Below, in pieces: positions 27,769 to 37,900 of a DNA stretch of 39,168 nt. A program made the position numbers and the translations under genes. The stretch comes from Elusimicrobiota bacterium. Its GTDB lineage: Bacteria > Elusimicrobiota > Elusimicrobia > 2-02-FULL-39-32. The stretch covers positions 1 through 39,168 of the forward strand of contig JAKFYJ010000037.1 in assembly GCA_021730935.1 (NCBI GenBank), given 5' to 3'. Under the pieces are notes generated by a model. The model ran no database searches. It had not been told where the DNA came from and was given only the letters and a program-made list of their open reading frames with translations. Each line of letters begins with the position of its first letter. Position 1 is the stretch's first letter.

Positions 27769-29583
27769 ATGGAAAACATCGACCGCATCCGAAATTTCTG
27801 CATCATCGCCCACATTGACCACGGCAAATCCACTCTCGCTGACAGGCTCCTGGAACGCACAGGCACCATCGCGGTCCGTCACATGCGCGCGCAGATCCTG
27901 GACGGAATGGACCTTGAACGCGAACGCGGCATCACGATCAAGGCGAAGGCCGTGAGAATGCTTTATGAAAATGCCGGAAACCACTTCATCCTGAACCTGA
28001 TCGACACTCCAGGCCACGTGGATTTTTCTTATGAAGTGAGCCGAGCGCTTGCCGCGTGCGAAGGGGCGCTCCTCGTGGTGGACGCGTCTCAGGGCGTGGA
28101 AGCCCAAACGCTTGCGAACGCGCACCTCGCGAAAGAAGCCGGCCTCACTTTGATCCCCGTCATCAATAAAATTGATCTCCCCCAGGCGTCTCCGGATGAA
28201 GCGGCCCGCCAGATCAAGGAAATCATCGGTCTGGAAATGGAACCGCTCCGAGTGAGCGCCAAGGAAGGAGTCGGGATCGACGAGCTCCTGCAGAAAATTG
28301 TTCAGGAAATTCCTTCGCCTCTGGGCGACCCCAAAGCTCCCTTGAGCGCGCTTGTTTTTGATTCTCTTTATGACCCTTATAAAGGCGTGATCATTTTTGT
28401 GCGCGTGATGGACGGCGAAATTTTGCCCGGAAAAACGCTCCTGTTCCTTTCCAACGGCCTCGAACTTGAAGCCGACGACATCGGATATCTCAACCCCAAA
28501 ACGGTCCGGTCCCAGGCCATCAAGACCGGAGAAGTGGGGTATGTCGTGACAGGCTTGAAAGACATCCATCAAATCACCGTCGGTGACACTGTCACGGAAA
28601 AAGGCCGCGCCACCTCAGAACGCCTCAAAGGATATCGTCCCACCCGCCCCTTTGTCTATGCGGGGTTTTATCCCATCAACCCCTCGGATTATGAAAAACT
28701 CAAACGCTCTCTCGAAAAACTCAATTTGTCGGATTCCGCTTTTGTGTATACCTCAGAGTCGAGCGACGCATTGGGATTCGGGTACCGCTGCGGATTTCTG
28801 GGGCTCCTGCACCTGGAAATCGTGAAAGAGCGGCTCCTCCGGGAATTTGAGATGGAAGTGCTGGTCACTTCGCCCAACGTTATTTATCAGGTGGGCCTCA
28901 AAAGCGCCGGAACCGAGAAAGCCAAAACCATCGAAATCGATTCCCCCTCCAAGATGCCGCCCATCGGGGACGTGGAATTCATTGCAGAGCCCATTGTCCA
29001 TGCCACGATCCTGGTTCCTGCAGATGTGGTGGGCGCCGTCATGCAGATGTCCAAGGACCGGCGAGGCAAGTTCATCGACATGAAATATCTCACGCCGGAA
29101 CGCGTCTTGCTCCGTTATCACATCCCTCTCGCGGAAATTCTTGTCGATTTCCATGACAATTTAAAATCCGTCTCCAAAGGATATGCCTCGTTCGATTATG
29201 AACCTTTGAATTACGAAAAGGGCGACCTCGTGAAACTGGAAATCCTGATCCACAATGATCCCGTGGACGCATTTTCCATGATCGTCCACCAGGACAAGGC
29301 TTATTATCAGGGCAAGGCCGTGACCGAGAAACTGCGAGAGCTCATTCCGAGGCACAATTTCGAGATCGCCCTTCAGGCCAGGATCGGGGGCCGCATCATC
29401 GCCCGCGAAACCATCAGCGCTTTAAGAAAAGACGTCACAGCCAAATGTTATGGCGGCGACATCTCCCGGAAACGCAAACTTTTGGAAAGACAGAAAGAAG
29501 GCAAAAAAAGAATGAAACAGATCGGCAACGTGGAAATCCCCAACGAAGCGTTCATGTCCGTCCTGCAACTGGAGAAGAAATAA
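27769..29583 (+). CDS. lepA: Elongation factor 4 (LepA)
   Basis: The 604-residue translational GTPase has G1 AHIDHGKST, G2 in the RERGITIKA region, G3 DTPGHVDF, G4 NKID and G5 VSAKEG, then the EF4-specific domains and C-terminal tail with CYGGDISRKRKLLERQKEGKKRMK. LepA binds stalled or improperly translocated ribosomes. The ATG at 27769 is chosen because MENIDRIRNFCIIAHIDHGKS is the family N-terminus; a much longer frame upstream overlaps ptsI in another frame. Lies directly upstream of lepB, as in many bacteria. Confidence 0.97.
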   Translation: MENIDRIRNFCIIAHIDHGKSTLADRLLERTGTIAVRHMRAQILDGMDLERERGITIKAKAVRMLYENAGNHFILNLIDTPGHVDFSYEVSRALAACEGALLVVDASQGVEAQTLANAHLAKEAGLTLIPVINKIDLPQASPDEAARQIKEIIGLEMEPLRVSAKEGVGIDELLQKIVQEIPSPLGDPKAPLSALVFDSLYDPYKGVIIFVRVMDGEILPGKTLLFLSNGLELEADDIGYLNPKTVRSQAIKTGEVGYVVTGLKDIHQITVGDTVTEKGRATSERLKGYRPTRPFVYAGFYPINPSDYEKLKRSLEKLNLSDSAFVYTSESSDALGFGYRCGFLGLLHLEIVKERLLREFEMEVLVTSPNVIYQVGLKSAGTEKAKTIEIDSPSKMPPIGDVEFIAEPIVHATILVPADVVGAVMQMSKDRRGKFIDMKYLTPERVLLRYHIPLAEILVDFHDNLKSVSKGYASFDYEPLNYEKGDLVKLEILIHNDPVDAFSMIVHQDKAYYQGKAVTEKLRELIPRHNFEIALQARIGGRIIARETISALRKDVTAKCYGGDISRKRKLLERQKEGKKRMKQIGNVEIPNEAFMSVLQLEKK

Positions 29584-29586
29584 ACC

Positions 29587-30459
29587 ATGGAAAACAAAAA
29601 CAAGGCGCTCAAATTCATCTTCTGGGTGGTGACGACCCTGGCTCTCGGAGTCATCTTCTACAAATTTTTCGGAGACCTGGAACAGCCCATGGAATGGAAG
29701 ATCCTCACCGTCTTCATCACATTTTCGATCTGCGCTTTTCTTTATCGCGTCCTCCGGAAAAAATCCACCGAAGACCAGCTCACTCGCTGGACGGATGAAG
29801 CGATCGAGTGGTCCGACACGGGGGTTTCCGCTGTCTCGCTGGCTTTCGTCATCATGGCCTTTGTGCTCCAGGCCTTCAAAATTCCCTCCGGATCCATGAT
29901 CCCCACCCTGCTGGTCGGCGACCACCTTTTCGTGAACAAATTTATTTATGGTCCCCAGGTGCCTTTCACCCTGAAACGCATCAAAAAATTCAAAGAGGTC
30001 CAGCGTTATGACGTTGTGGTTTTCCTTTGCCCCCCCGCAGGACTCTCCGAGAGCGACCGGCGAGACGGCATCAAAAAAGATTTCATCAAGCGCTGCATCG
30101 GCCTTCCGGGAGACACGATTGAGATCAAAGACAAAGCGCTTTATATCAACGGACAGAAAGCGGACGACGCTCACGGGACCTTCAATCAGCCCGCAATTTA
30201 TCCCAGAGTGGCGCTTTTCAAAACGAAAGAAGAATATCAGGCTCAGTGGGAGAAAGGCGAATTTGCCCATGTCCAGACAGAGCTGATCCGCGACAATTTT
30301 GGGCCCGTGAAAGTCCCGGAAAAACATTTCTTCGTGCTCGGAGACAACCGCGACGGATCTTACGATTCCCGCTTCTGGGGCCCCTTGCCGGAAGAATATC
30401 TGAAAGGCCGCGCCTGGCTCCTCTATTGGCCATTGAACAGGATCAAGCTGATCCGTTAA
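29587..30459 (+). CDS. lepB: Signal peptidase I (LepB)
   Basis: The 290-residue membrane protease has three hydrophobic segments at about 8-27, 39-54 and 80-98. The nucleophile is S103 in KIPSGSMIPTL, and the general base is K168 in FIKRCIGLPGD. The GDNRDGSYDSRFWG box near the C-terminus is the signature of the family. The catalytic part faces the periplasm, where it cuts Sec signal peptides such as those of the DUF3108 and LptA proteins. The gap to lepA is three bases. Confidence 0.95.
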   Translation: MENKNKALKFIFWVVTTLALGVIFYKFFGDLEQPMEWKILTVFITFSICAFLYRVLRKKSTEDQLTRWTDEAIEWSDTGVSAVSLAFVIMAFVLQAFKIPSGSMIPTLLVGDHLFVNKFIYGPQVPFTLKRIKKFKEVQRYDVVVFLCPPAGLSESDRRDGIKKDFIKRCIGLPGDTIEIKDKALYINGQKADDAHGTFNQPAIYPRVALFKTKEEYQAQWEKGEFAHVQTELIRDNFGPVKVPEKHFFVLGDNRDGSYDSRFWGPLPEEYLKGRAWLLYWPLNRIKLIR

Positions 30460-30473
30460 GGAGAGAGAAACTC

Positions 30474-30857
30474 ATGTCCGCAATCAACGCAAAGCCATTG
30501 ATCATCATCGCGGAAGACCACAAGGACACGGCGCTTGTTCTCTCGCGCCTGCTGGAGTCCGAGGGCTATGCGACAAGAATCGCGAACAACGGCGGAGAGC
30601 TTTTCAAGCTCATGCGCAACGAAAAGCCCAGACTCATTTTCCTGGACATCCAGATGCCCTGGATGGACGGCACCGAGGTGCTTTTGAAATTGAAGTCTGA
30701 AAAGGACACGGCGGGCATTCCGGTCATCATCTGCACGGGCGAGGACGGGATCAAAGAAGTGCAGAAATATATCAATTGGGGCGCCTTTGACCACATCACC
30801 AAACCGTTCGACAACGACGCCGTGTGCGAAAAAGTCAGGAAGATTTTGAAATCCTGA
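30474..30857 (+). CDS. Stand-alone response regulator receiver
   Basis: The 127-residue CheY-like protein has E14-D15, phospho-acceptor D58 in LIFLDIQMP, switch T88 in CTGED and K110 in HITKPFD. No output domain. The ATG at 30474 has GGAGAGAG (30460-30467) just upstream. No histidine kinase is next to it; the hybrid kinase at 1266-2801 is 28 kb away and could be a partner, but this is not supported by sequence. It lies 14 bp after lepB and one base before a GT4. Confidence 0.9.
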   Translation: MSAINAKPLIIIAEDHKDTALVLSRLLESEGYATRIANNGGELFKLMRNEKPRLIFLDIQMPWMDGTEVLLKLKSEKDTAGIPVIICTGEDGIKEVQKYINWGAFDHITKPFDNDAVCEKVRKILKS

Positions 30858-30858
30858 A

Positions 30859-31971
30859 ATGAACCTCACCGTCTTCGCCGATCATGATCTGAAACATCAT
30901 CTGGCCGGAGGCGCCAACGTCAACCTCGAAGAAAACCTCCGCCGCCTCAGCTCCAAATTTAAAATCCGCCTCCTCTGTTCCTGGGAAGAAGGCCTCCCCG
31001 AGAGAGAAACCAGCCACGGCATCGAGATTTATCGTTTCAAAGGAAACCAACTCTCCCTCCGCTGGACGATTCCGCTTTATTTTAAACGCCGCCTCGAAGC
31101 CGACACAGACGTCGTCTGGGACGAAGTGGACGCCTCTGTCCCCTGGCTGACCCCGCTTTTCACAAAGAAACCCATCCTCATGCATTGCCTGCACTTTCAG
31201 AAATCAAATTATTTTTATGAGCTCCCAAAAATTCCAGCCGCCGCCGCATATTTTTTGGAACCCATGCTTTATCGGCTTTATAAGAACCACACGTCTCTCG
31301 CGATTTCCAAAAGCACGAAAGATTGTTTGATTGAAATTGGGTTTAAACCCGAGAGGATCGAACTGGTTTCTCCGGGCCTGGACCCCAAAATTTTTAAGCC
31401 GGAACAGGAGCTCCTCTCAAAAAAATCAAAGTCCCCCCTCATCGTTTCCCTCTCACGGCTCCGCGCCTGGAAGGGCGTGCATTTTGCGATTCAAGCCATG
31501 AAAGAGATTGCCGCTCAAATCCCCGAAGCTCAATTGGCCGTCATCGGCACGGGGCCTTATGAGCAGGAACTCAAAAAGCTCGTCTCAACATTAGGGCTGG
31601 ATAAAAATGTTCGGTTTTTGGGACGCTTGTCAGAAGAAGAAAAAATGGAATGGCTCGCAAAAGCGAATGTGCTCACAAAAACATCCGGCCGCGAAGGTTG
31701 GGGGATCGATGTCCTGGAAGCGAATGCCTGTCTGACGCCGGCCGTGGGCTGGAGAGTGGACGGAACGAAAGACTCGATTCAGGATCAGAAGACAGGATTT
31801 TTAGTGGAGTTTGGAGACATTCCCGGGTTGGCAAAAAATGTCGTCACCCTGCTTAAAGATCCCGATCTCCGCCTCAAGATGGCCCGCCAATCCCGAACAT
31901 TCTGCGAATCTTTCACCTGGGAAGATTCGGCCTCGAAGATAGAAGAAATCCTTAAAAACCTTCATCCTTAA
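30859..31971 (+). CDS. GT4-family glycosyltransferase
   Basis: The 370-residue GT-B protein has the Gly-rich acceptor loop HLAGGANVNLEENLRRL near the start, then VSPGLDPKIFKPE, SRLRAWKGVHFAIQA, AVIGTGPYEQELKKL, and the acidic E279-x7-E287 motif (EGWGIDVLE) that binds the nucleotide sugar. GT4 enzymes build LPS, capsule or cell-surface glycans. It follows the receiver gene by one base. The 12-bp gap to the convergent giant gene has no recognisable terminator. Substrates cannot be inferred. Confidence 0.85.
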   Translation: MNLTVFADHDLKHHLAGGANVNLEENLRRLSSKFKIRLLCSWEEGLPERETSHGIEIYRFKGNQLSLRWTIPLYFKRRLEADTDVVWDEVDASVPWLTPLFTKKPILMHCLHFQKSNYFYELPKIPAAAAYFLEPMLYRLYKNHTSLAISKSTKDCLIEIGFKPERIELVSPGLDPKIFKPEQELLSKKSKSPLIVSLSRLRAWKGVHFAIQAMKEIAAQIPEAQLAVIGTGPYEQELKKLVSTLGLDKNVRFLGRLSEEEKMEWLAKANVLTKTSGREGWGIDVLEANACLTPAVGWRVDGTKDSIQDQKTGFLVEFGDIPGLAKNVVTLLKDPDLRLKMARQSRTFCESFTWEDSASKIEEILKNLHP

Positions 31972-31983
31972 CATCAATCCTCA

Positions 31984-34900
31984 TCACGCCTGAACCGCGA
32001 TGATCTGAAGGCGTTTTAGCTGTTCGGGAATGGTTGGGGTCACCCGCAAGAGCATTGTCCCGCCGATAATTTCATAAACAATTTTAAAAATATTTTTGCC
32101 TGATTTAAACAAATAGATGAGCTCGTCGGAGCCAATGTATTCCACAGGCAGATTCGCGTTTGAGAGGCGCAAATACGGCATGGAACCCCTCACCGCGCGA
32201 TAGAGGCCTTCAGAATCGTCCGAAGTCGGTCCATGGACAATTTTTCTTGAAACATATGCAAGCAAAGCTCCTGCGTTTTCATCAAGTTTTAATTTTGCAA
32301 TCACCCCGTCGTATGTAACCGAGTCGTTGCTCGCATAAAGCCGAATATATAGAGGTTTGCTCGCGTCATCCTTCATGTGTTTGATCCACGCATTCACAAG
32401 AATATTGACCTGAGCTTCGTTTATCTCGCCGTTGCTGACATCGACGCAAATCACCCGGACATTGTAATTATTTGAAACTTTCCCCTGGATATCCTGCGCC
32501 TGAATTCCGAACGCTCGGGAAAGCTCAATCGCCTCCATTTTGCGGACATCATATCCGTCATAAATGTTTCTTCCAAAACGGCGCGCATTATATTTCCTGA
32601 CGGTGCCGTTAAGATCTCCCTCATGAATGGGCGGGAGGAGTTCGGAGGAAGCGTCAGTCGTGACAGCAAAACGAAGGCTCACAGGCAAATTTTCGGAAGA
32701 AATCCTGAAAAGTTCGGCCAGTCTGTTTCGATGTTTAAACGGAACAGGATCCGCTCCTCGCTCCCACCGTGAGTAAACGGTTTGGGAAATCCCAAACGCT
32801 TCAGCCGCTCGATCATGAGAATATCCTTCAGCCATCCGGGCGAGCTTAAGATGAGTCATGTCTTCAGAAAGGTTTGCGGCGTTCATGGCGTCACTTTGCG
32901 TTTCGATTCCGGAGAGGATGAGGTAAGCAGTTCGTTTTAAAACTTTTGAGGCAATCGGCCAGGCGCGGTCATTTTTCAATGACGAGGTTCTTCCTGTCTC
33001 AAAGTTTTCCAAAACGGAAATGCTGGAAATAATTCCTTCCTGAATGAATATTCGAGACATTTCTCCAAAGCTGACTCCGGAAAGTCTGCGGAGAAGCCTG
33101 AACCGTTCTCCGGGCTTTAGTTTTCGGAGTTCCGCAACAGTTTCCGGCGGCAAAGGCGCAAACCTGCTTCGTCCGAACAAAAGCCATTCAGGAGAAATTC
33201 CAAGTTTATCAGCGACCCTGAATACAACCGCTTCATTCGGTTTATTCCCGCCCCGTTTCCAGGAAGGCAAAGTGTCCGGACCAATGCCTTCAAGGATGTC
33301 TTGTCTTGCAAGGCCATATTCCTTCTGAAGTATATTGATAATGCATTCGATCCGCATAATCATCGCACGCACCGATGAATCGCCTTCGACCGATTTCAAT
33401 TCATCGCGCATCTCCGCGTTCAGGGATTCAGGATCGGCCGCATAAAAATATTTTTTTGCGATCCCTGTCACCTGCCATGTCCCGTTAATGCATCGAAGCG
33501 GGAACCCTCTGAGAGCAAGCTCCTCCAGACCTTTTTCCAGATTTTCGGCTGACGAAATCCAAACATCGCGCTCGTCGCGGTATTTATAAATTTGATCGTA
33601 CAATTCCTGTGAAGTAAACGCCTGTTCAGCCTTTTTCAGAATATTATATCCCCATAAAAGATCGGCAACCGCCTTTTGCCTGAACGGCTCGGAGACTCTG
33701 GACGGAGATTTTGACAAGAATTCGGCGATATCCTTGCCCTCGCGCATCCTAAACTCCTGAGACAGGGGAAGATTTTTTACATCGGTGTTCCTCCACCGAA
33801 TGATCTGAGATGAACTCTGAGGCACCGGCCTCAACCGCAAGGTCAAAAGATGTTCATGTCCATAAAGCACCATCGCCTGAGTCATCGCGAGTTCTGCAAT
33901 TCGAGGTTTGATTTTCAATTTATCCAAAAGAATTGGACGGGCAAACGCCTGAATTCGGCTGGGATTCTTGTTAACAGAAGTTCTTTGACTTGGGGTGAGC
34001 GCGGCCCATGCCTGATTTATGGCCGAAATGATTTGATCCTGATATTCCATCGCCAGTTTCGAGGCCCACAGCTTTTCCCTGAATAATTTCGCGTAGCGGA
34101 CCTTGCGCGGTATTTTTCGCTGTCCGGAAAGAAAGAGGGTGTATTCCGACCATTTGTGCCAGGAGAGCGTGTGCTTCTGTTCGAACAACCATTTGATCCA
34201 ATCATTGGGATTTAAAGATTTGCCGGACGGGGCATGATTCAAGACCAACAACTCTTTTGAAGATAGAGATTGAATCCTCATCCACCCCAACCACCCTCTA
34301 TTCAAGTCGAACCGCACGGCGATGTTGTTCATGGCGTGAGCAAACGAAGGGATTGCCCATCTCACCCAAAGAGATGAGCCGGGGAAGAGGGGGTTGAGGA
34401 GGCCGAAACCCAGGCCATAAAGGAAATGGTTCAGGTAATTTTTGCGGTGGGCGAGACTGAAGATACCCGCCTGAAGAAAGAGAATCGCCCAATCGGAATT
34501 GATGCCCGCGGCATGGAGAACCATGGGCACGAGGACTCGAAAAACGCCTTCTTCCAAGACGCCTTCGAGAAGGACGCTTGAGGCGAGATGGGCGAGAGTC
34601 TTGCGAGTCCACTCCGGCAATGCCGACAACCGCTTAGATTGAACGATCCGCTCATATACTTTCAGCGGAGCGGTGACGGATTGGAGGGAGGCGGAAGGGG
34701 TGTCCGGGAGGATTTGATTCCTGGCGATTTCAATCTGCCTGCGGAAATTGCTCAGCGCCTCTTCTTCCGTCAGACCTGAGATGCCGTCCAAACCTGAAAG
34801 GCTTTCGTCTATTTTCTTTAAGGCAACGACATGAGAACTTCTGTCGTCACTGTGAGAAAACGGATGTTGCCGCAAAATCCTTAAAAGCGCATGAACAAGA

Positions 34901-37900
34901 GGCAGTTGAACCCATCCCTCAAGAATTTCCTTTTGGCGGAGTCCGCGAAGATAAGCGTTGAGTTCGTCGTCACTCCAGTTGACTCCGAGCCACACGCGCA
35001 AGAGATCATATCCCCGAGGCATGATGAAGAAGGGCAAAGCGGTCTGCGGAGGATTTTCACGATCCCGTTGTCGGAAATAATCCCACGCCGCGTCGGCAGT
35101 CTGAACGCTGACCCATTGATTAATGTGACCTTCAAGGATTTTAAGCGCGCTGTCAGAAGAACCTTCAAATATCTCTGAGAGAATCCCGACGGGGCGGGAC
35201 AATTCTTCGCGGATTTGGGGCGAGACGGCGGAAATATATCCATGATCGCCGGCCAGTCTCTCAAGCACACGAGAACGGATATCCCGGTCCATGTTTGCAA
35301 CAACAGAATGCGCTCTAAAAAGCGCGTCGTGTCCCATATACTCTGCAAAGATTCCCCGAAGTATGGAACTCGCGATTTCAGACACCGCCTCGATTCTCTC
35401 TCTCTGAGTTCTGTGAACATCCACGCAGATGCTCACAACCACCCCCGTTTTCTTCTGGGCATAAATTGCCCGCGCCCCGTCTTTGGCAAGGCCCACCACC
35501 ACCCACTCACTGCCATTTCCGTTGGGTCGGAAAGTTGCGGCCTGGTCCAGGTCTTTGGCCACCCAGATGTTGCCGAAGGACAGCGGCATGGAGGAACCGT
35601 CTGTTTTGACCAAACGCCCTCCCTGGAATCCGGACTGGATCACATCCTCCGTTCCGTCCCGCTCAATGACAAGCGTCTTTAAGCCCGAAATGGGTGACCC
35701 GCTTGAATATTGGCTGAGTTCAGGCAACCAGCCGAGATAAGTGATCTGCATGTGGCCTTCATATCCGGGGAGGAGACCCTCTTGACGGAGTCGCGCCGCC
35801 TGGAGCTGAGTGAAGGCCGCCAGGAGCTGAGGACTCACCAGCGGCGGAGTTGCGGGCAAATCGCGCAATGAGGCGACGACATGGTATATTCGGTCCGCAT
35901 TTCGCGGAGAACCAACTGCGATCCGTTCCACAATATCAAGAACAAATTTTCTGGCCCAGGCAGAAACATTTTCACCTCGAGATGTTTGCTCTCTCCATTT
36001 AGCAATTAAAAAATTCAAAAATATCGATGCATTATTCTGTTCATGTGACCTCCAAAACCCATGGACGATCCGTTGGGGAGTCACGAGGGATTCCCGCATG
36101 TCTGGAGAGATATCCTCCCAGCTTGATTGCAGAAATCTCCATGCGGAAGTTAAAAAAAGTGAGGGTGAATACAGTGCCTCCTCTAAAACTTCTGCCTGGG
36201 TTGTCTGTGGAAGACTTTGGAAGTGCGTTTCAAAAAATGCCCATGCATAACTCCATGTAGAGAAAGTAGAGAGGCCGCGGATAAGTTGTTTGAGAGTCAC
36301 GACAGATTCCCGCACGCTCGGAGGAATGTCGTCCCATCTTGAATTCAGAAATTTCCATGCAAAAGAGGGAAGAGAGGAATCACTTTCCAGCGCGGCGCCT
36401 AAAACCTCTGACCGCGTTGCTTCTGGAAGAACCTGGAAGTGTGCTTCGAAAAATTCCCACGCAAAAATTTGTGTTTCTGAATACCCCATACCACGATGAA
36501 GCCGTCGAAGGGTCACCACAGATTCCCGCACGCCTGGAGGAATGTCGTCCCATCTTGATTTCAGAAGCTCCCATGCAGCAGCGGAAACCTGGTGGATTCT
36601 GACTTTATCCAGAGCGGAGCCTAAAACGTCTGACTGTGTTGCTTCTGGAAGATCATGGAAGTGTGCTTTAAAAAATCCCCATACATGTCTCCGTGCATAT
36701 AAATCCGATAAACCATCGATAATCCGTTGAGGAGTCACGACGGATTCCCGCACATCCTGAGGGATGTCATCCCATCGTGATTTCAAAAACTTCCATGCAG
36801 GAATGGAATCAGGGTATTTTCCATACAGCGCATCAATCAGTTTGCGCACCTGAATCTCCCCTTCTGAATCAAACGAAATGCTCTGCAACCTCAGCCACCC
36901 CAACCATTTGTATTTTTCTGGCAACCCCATCCGCACGGCGATGTTGTTCATGGCATGAGCAAACGACGGGATTGCCCATCTCACCCAAAGAGATGAGCCG
37001 AGGAAGAGGGGGTTGAGGAGGCCGAAACCCAGGCCATAAAGGAAATGGTTCAGGTAATTTTTGCGGTGGGCGAGACTGAAGATACCCGCCTGAAGAAAGA
37101 GGATCGCCCAATCGGAATTGATGCCCGCGGCATGGAGAACCATGGGCACGAGGACTCGAAAAACGCCTTCTTCCAAGACGCCTTCGAATGAGCTCGCAAC
37201 AAAAATGGCGGCTCGGGCGGCCTTTGATTTTGAAATCGGGAACAACGCCATGAGACGATGAACCCCGAGAAAGATCCGGTTTCCGGCGACGGATTGGAGG
37301 GGATTTGCGGAATCAGACAAAGCTTCGCCGGTGAGGCTCTTATAATAGGCGTTCACATCTTGCTCGATCGTCGCCTGGGTTTCTTTAAGCAGTTTGGCAT
37401 ATTGTTTAAGTTTGCGGAGATTAACGGGCTGTCCCGAAAATGCTTTTTCGGCATCCTGAACGACAGCATCGATGTCCAGGGCTTTCACCCGCGCGAGGGT
37501 TTGGCGGATCACTGCGGGGTCAAAATCAGAGGCTGTCCATTTCTCTGTCATGTATATTTCTTCTTCCGACTTTCTCACCTCCTGGGCGGCTTTTATAAAT
37601 TTATTAATGATCTTTAATTTAGGACTGAAGGCCTGGTCGTGGTCAAAGGAAACGAAAGTGTCCGCGACCCGAGACTTTTGGATCATGCCCTTTGAATCGT
37701 CCCACTTCCTTGTGAAGACGTTAAAAACAAGGGAGGCGGACTCCGCGGCTTTCAAGGACTTTTGCGGCAAACTCTGCGGAGACATGTGGAGGGAAAGCAA
37801 TGTATAGGCGAATTCGGAATTGGGAACGACTTCGCTCGTGTTTGCCCCAATCTTGCGGCCGATGACATATCCAAGGAACTCGCGGATGGGACTGTTTTCA

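Noticed and set aside
31972-31983. Possible bidirectional terminator between the GT4 and the giant gene
   Set aside because: Only 12 bases separate the two stops and no inverted repeat with a T tract is seen there.
34298-34612. Minus-strand frame inside the second CPBP core, and its near twin at 36869-37111
   Set aside because: They are shifted readings of the duplicated protease DNA; their similarity only reflects the 257-bp repeat.
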